Source: Bianquea renquensis (GTDB lineage: Bacteria > Bacillota > Clostridia > Lachnospirales > Bianqueaceae). Taken from it: 33,110 nt of DNA. Shown piece after piece: positions 32,121 through 33,110 of the stretch (the stretch's first letter is position 1; every line of letters begins with the position of its first letter). A model generated the notes under the pieces. The model was not told the DNA's origin. It ran no database searches and saw only the letters and a program-made list of their open reading frames with translations. The stretch covers positions 1 to 33,110 of the forward strand of contig NZ_JACRSQ010000034.1 in assembly GCF_014384895.1 (NCBI RefSeq). The letters run 5' to 3'. The position numbers were made by a program, and so were the translations under genes.

Positions 32121-32322
32121 ATGGCAGAAGAAAGGAATAGGCTGGATAACGGTTATCTGGCAACCTGTCCAAGCAGGAAGAAGTTGCGTCTGCCTGACCA
32201 ACTGGACTTATATATGGAGGACGGGGTTGTCTACCATGTCCGTAGCTTTTTTTGTGGAGAAAAAGCAGATGGGTGAGGTGTTGGACGCGCTCTCCATGGA
32301 AAAATTCAATCGGGAGGCATAA
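32121..32322 (+). pseudogene. small mobile-element protein, frameshifted at a T7 run
   Basis: ATG 32121 has an excellent ribosome site (AAGGAGGG at 32107-32114). The frame reads MAEERNRLDNGYLATCPSRK ... YMEDGVVYHVRSFF and then leaves the conserved-looking frame at TTTTTTT (32247-32253), stopping at 32276 (51 codons). In the +2-shifted frame the protein continues FVEKKQMGEVLDALSMEKFN REA and stops at 32322; removing one T would give one 66-residue protein. A 'YHVRSFF...' strand followed by a short helix resembles the small TnpW-like proteins that precede large serine recombinases in Tn4451-type and related elements (from memory). It is either a real frameshift, a programmed slip, or a sequencing error. 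Confidence 0.55.
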
Positions 32323-32427
32323 ATCCCGGCAGATTGCCCAGTGGAATCTTCGGCGGTGCAATGGCATAATAAAATTATGATTTCTGATTGCCATACGCAC
32401 TGCATTTCGGGAGGTTAAAGAAAGAAT

Positions 32428-33110
32428 ATGCAGGAAAATTATATGGTCGGCATCTATGCAAGATTGAGCCGCGACGATGAGCGGGTCGGGGAATCCGTGT
32501 CCATTGAAAACCAAAAGGAAATGCTTTCCCGGTATGTGCGGGAGCAGGGCTGGACGCTGTACGACTATTACTGTGACGATGGTGTGAACGGGACAACCTT
32601 TGACCGTCCGGGGCTGAACCGGCTGGTGCAGGACGCGACAGACAGGAAAATTAATCTGGTACTCTGCAAGGATCTCAGCAGACTTGGCCGCGATTACATC
32701 GAGGCTGGCAAATACACAGACTTCGTGTTCCCATCCCGTGGCTGCCGCAAGAACACAGAGGATAAGCACATCCTTGAAATTGACCCGGTAACTGCTCCGG
32801 TGGTACGGCGCATCTTTGACCTGCGTTTGCAGGGTTACGGTTTTCGCAAAATTGCCTTGCAGTTAAACGCAGAAAAAGTCCCGTCCCCCAGAAGTTTTTA
32901 CTATATGGCTGAGGGGCGGGAAAACCTGCGGGGTGAAACGCCCTACTGGAACGATGTGACGGTGAAAACCATTCTCCGCAACGAGGTCTACCTCGGCCAT
33001 ATGGTGCAGAACAAGACCGGTACTGTGTCCTACAAAAACCACAAGCAAATCAGCAAACCGGAGAGCGAGTGGATCAGGGTGGAACACACCCACGAACCGC
33101 TGATCTCGCA
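32428..33110 (+). CDS. large serine recombinase, internally deleted, runs off window
   Basis: The frame is open from ATG 32428 to the window end (227 codons seen). The N-terminus YMVGIYARLSRDDERVGES carries catalytic Ser14, and DLSRLGRDYIEAG has the conserved arginines of the resolvase fold. After FVFPSRGCR (residue 107) the frame jumps straight to KNTEDKHILEIDP, the start of the recombinase DNA-binding domain. In TndX/TnpX-like proteins some 55-60 residues lie between, including the long dimer helix (MNDLYARDTSNK-type) and the YGYRK motif. The rest (VVRRIFDLRLQGYGFRKIA, VKTILRNEVYLGHMVQNKT) is intact. The in-frame loss probably makes it inactive. It belongs with the small gene 105 bp upstream as part of an integrative element continuing beyond the window. 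Confidence 0.85.
   Translation, partial: MQENYMVGIYARLSRDDERVGESVSIENQKEMLSRYVREQGWTLYDYYCDDGVNGTTFDRPGLNRLVQDATDRKINLVLCKDLSRLGRDYIEAGKYTDFVFPSRGCRKNTEDKHILEIDPVTAPVVRRIFDLRLQGYGFRKIALQLNAEKVPSPRSFYYMAEGRENLRGETPYWNDVTVKTILRNEVYLGHMVQNKTGTVSYKNHKQISKPESEWIRVEHTHEPLIS

Noticed and set aside
31821..32201. 126-codon minus-strand frame
   Set aside because: It spans several perfect hairpins and overlaps the small gene at 32121; no ribosome site or domain. Similar frames may be annotated elsewhere but nothing here supports coding.
1..33110. CRISPR array, rRNA or tRNA genes
   Set aside because: No regularly spaced direct repeats and no recognisable rRNA or tRNA sequence were found by eye; a covariance search was not possible.

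Overview
The window looks like chromosomal DNA of a low-to-mid-GC Bacillota, most likely an anaerobic Clostridia/Eubacteriales gut-type organism. The reasons are the metG-tatD-rsmA order, a one-direction type II fatty acid cluster headed by a MarR/FabT-type regulator, strong AGGAGG ribosome sites throughout, and interleaved pieces of conjugative elements typical of gut Firmicutes. No rRNA, tRNA or CRISPR array was recognised. The genus cannot be fixed from the sequence alone.

Region 1 (1-5830, + strand) is a housekeeping run: metG behind a consensus promoter, tatD, rsmA and an RsmC/YbxB-like methyltransferase, all tightly spaced or overlapping. A gene for an unrecognised Pro/Glu-rich 438-residue protein follows; its Shine-Dalgarno lies inside a perfect 16-bp hairpin. 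Region 2 (5831-15465, + strand) is the fatty acid cluster fabT-fabH-acpP-fabD-fabG-fabF-accB-fabZ-accC-accD-accA. Two promoters carry TTTGA-N3-TCAAA dyads that match the known FabT operator form, so the regulator probably controls itself and the cluster. The products make malonyl-CoA (AccABCD), malonyl-ACP (FabD) and run the elongation cycle (FabH, FabF, FabG, FabZ), but no enoyl-ACP reductase gene is present. Region 3 (15488-18387) holds a tex-like RNA-binding protein gene and a coupled TraX-family membrane protein gene.

Region 4 (18388-26710) is an accessory island. It starts with fused remnants of a Tn916-type integrase and its helix-turn-helix protein. Next comes a minus-strand operon: tetR, two half-size ABC proteins of the IrtA/IrtB-YbtP/YbtQ type, an MptD-like ECF S component, EcfT, and a double-ATPase EcfA. 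The operon is read from a consensus promoter bracketed by two identical palindromes. The order suggests an importer for a metallophore or similar small molecule. Non-coding DNA, a shrunken YafQ-type toxin gene and two hairpins complete the island. Region 5 (26737-29328, - strand) returns to host-like sequence: a NagA-like deacetylase, a LacI-family regulator and a small TSCPD protein. Region 6 (29511-33110, + strand) is again accessory. It has a MATE efflux pump under a classic MerR-type 19-bp-spacer promoter, its MerR/BmrR-like regulator, a cluster of strong hairpins, a frameshifted small element-encoded gene, and a large serine recombinase with an internal in-frame deletion that runs off the window.
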